6,718 nucleotides of DNA from an uncultured Dysgonomonas sp. (GTDB lineage Bacteria > Bacteroidota > Bacteroidia > Bacteroidales > Dysgonomonadaceae), in NCBI GenBank assembly GCA_945292135.1, contig CALYRA010000066.1, positions 1 to 6,718 of the forward strand, given 5' to 3'. The first letter of the stretch is position 1. The number at the start of each line of letters is the position of its first letter. Under the pieces are notes generated by a model that was not told where the DNA came from, searched no databases, and worked only from the letters and a program-made list of their open reading frames with translations. Shown in pieces: positions 6,621 through 6,718 of the stretch. Made by a program: the position numbers and the translations under genes.

Positions 6621-6718
6621 ATGAAAAAGATAAATATAGATGTAAGGAAAGCGCTACTTTTAGTAATAATTATTTCAACAACTAATATACAATATAGTAT
6701 GGCACAAGAAAATATTAC
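6621..6718 (+). CDS. start of an exported protein (3' end outside window)
   Basis: ATG 6621, open for 32 full codons to the window edge. It reads MKKINIDVRKALLLVIIIS, then TTNIQYSMAQENIT. This is a signal peptide: a basic N-terminus, a hydrophobic core, and a likely signal peptidase I site at SMA-QEN. No lipobox is seen. It lies 35 bp after the last stop of the cyclophilin-like pseudogene and so may belong to the same operon. The family cannot be told from the signal peptide. Confidence 0.7.
   Translation, partial: MKKINIDVRKALLLVIIISTTNIQYSMAQENI

Noticed and set aside
1..6718. CRISPR array, tRNA or rRNA genes, insertion-sequence ends
   Set aside because: I saw no regularly spaced repeats, cloverleaf pattern, rRNA-like sequence or terminal inverted repeats with a transposase.

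Overview
The window looks like a chromosomal accessory region of a member of the Bacteroidota, most likely the Bacteroidales. The evidence is the AT-rich leaders with little Shine-Dalgarno signal, lipoprotein signals ending in a Ser-Cys or Ala-Cys step, one perfect Bacteroidetes -7 box (TAnnTTTG), and protein families that I associate with gut Bacteroides and Parabacteroides. These assignments rest on recognising family patterns by eye, not on a database search.

Layout. Positions 1-960 hold the C-terminal lobe of an SNF2-type helicase whose frame is intact but broken by five internal stops. A hairpin terminator (1086-1108) separates it from a convergent gene on the minus strand (1144-1959), which encodes an intact astacin-like metzincin lipoprotein that has lost its catalytic glutamate. 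Divergent from that gene, 2110-2687 is one phage-type hypothetical gene split by a one-base frameshift in an A7 run. It is followed 11 bp later by a small repeat protein (2699-3059), also broken by a frameshift and a stop. On the minus strand, 3222-3542 is a fragment of a tyrosine recombinase, preceded upstream by an intact 52-residue ORF (3553-3711). Positions 3712-4428 are very AT-rich and hold no convincing gene, but contain an isolated perfect -7 box. The stretch is closed by a strong hairpin terminator (4429-4456).

From 4503 rightward there is a plus-strand operon: an alpha/beta hydrolase lipoprotein with a cysteine nucleophile, a hexapeptide-repeat O-acetyltransferase overlapping it by ATGA, and a cyclophilin-like lipoprotein that is now a pseudogene. 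After a 35-bp gap comes the signal peptide of a further exported protein, cut by the window edge (6621-6718). I infer that this right-hand cluster is a cell-envelope or small-molecule-modification operon. The left-hand part looks like the remains of an integrated mobile element.

The main theme is decay. Five of ten gene-sized units are broken, and a sixth is intact as a reading frame but lacks its key catalytic residues. Several apparent small ORFs (301-648, 757-960, 2484-2687, 6151-6486) are pieces of broken genes, not separate genes.
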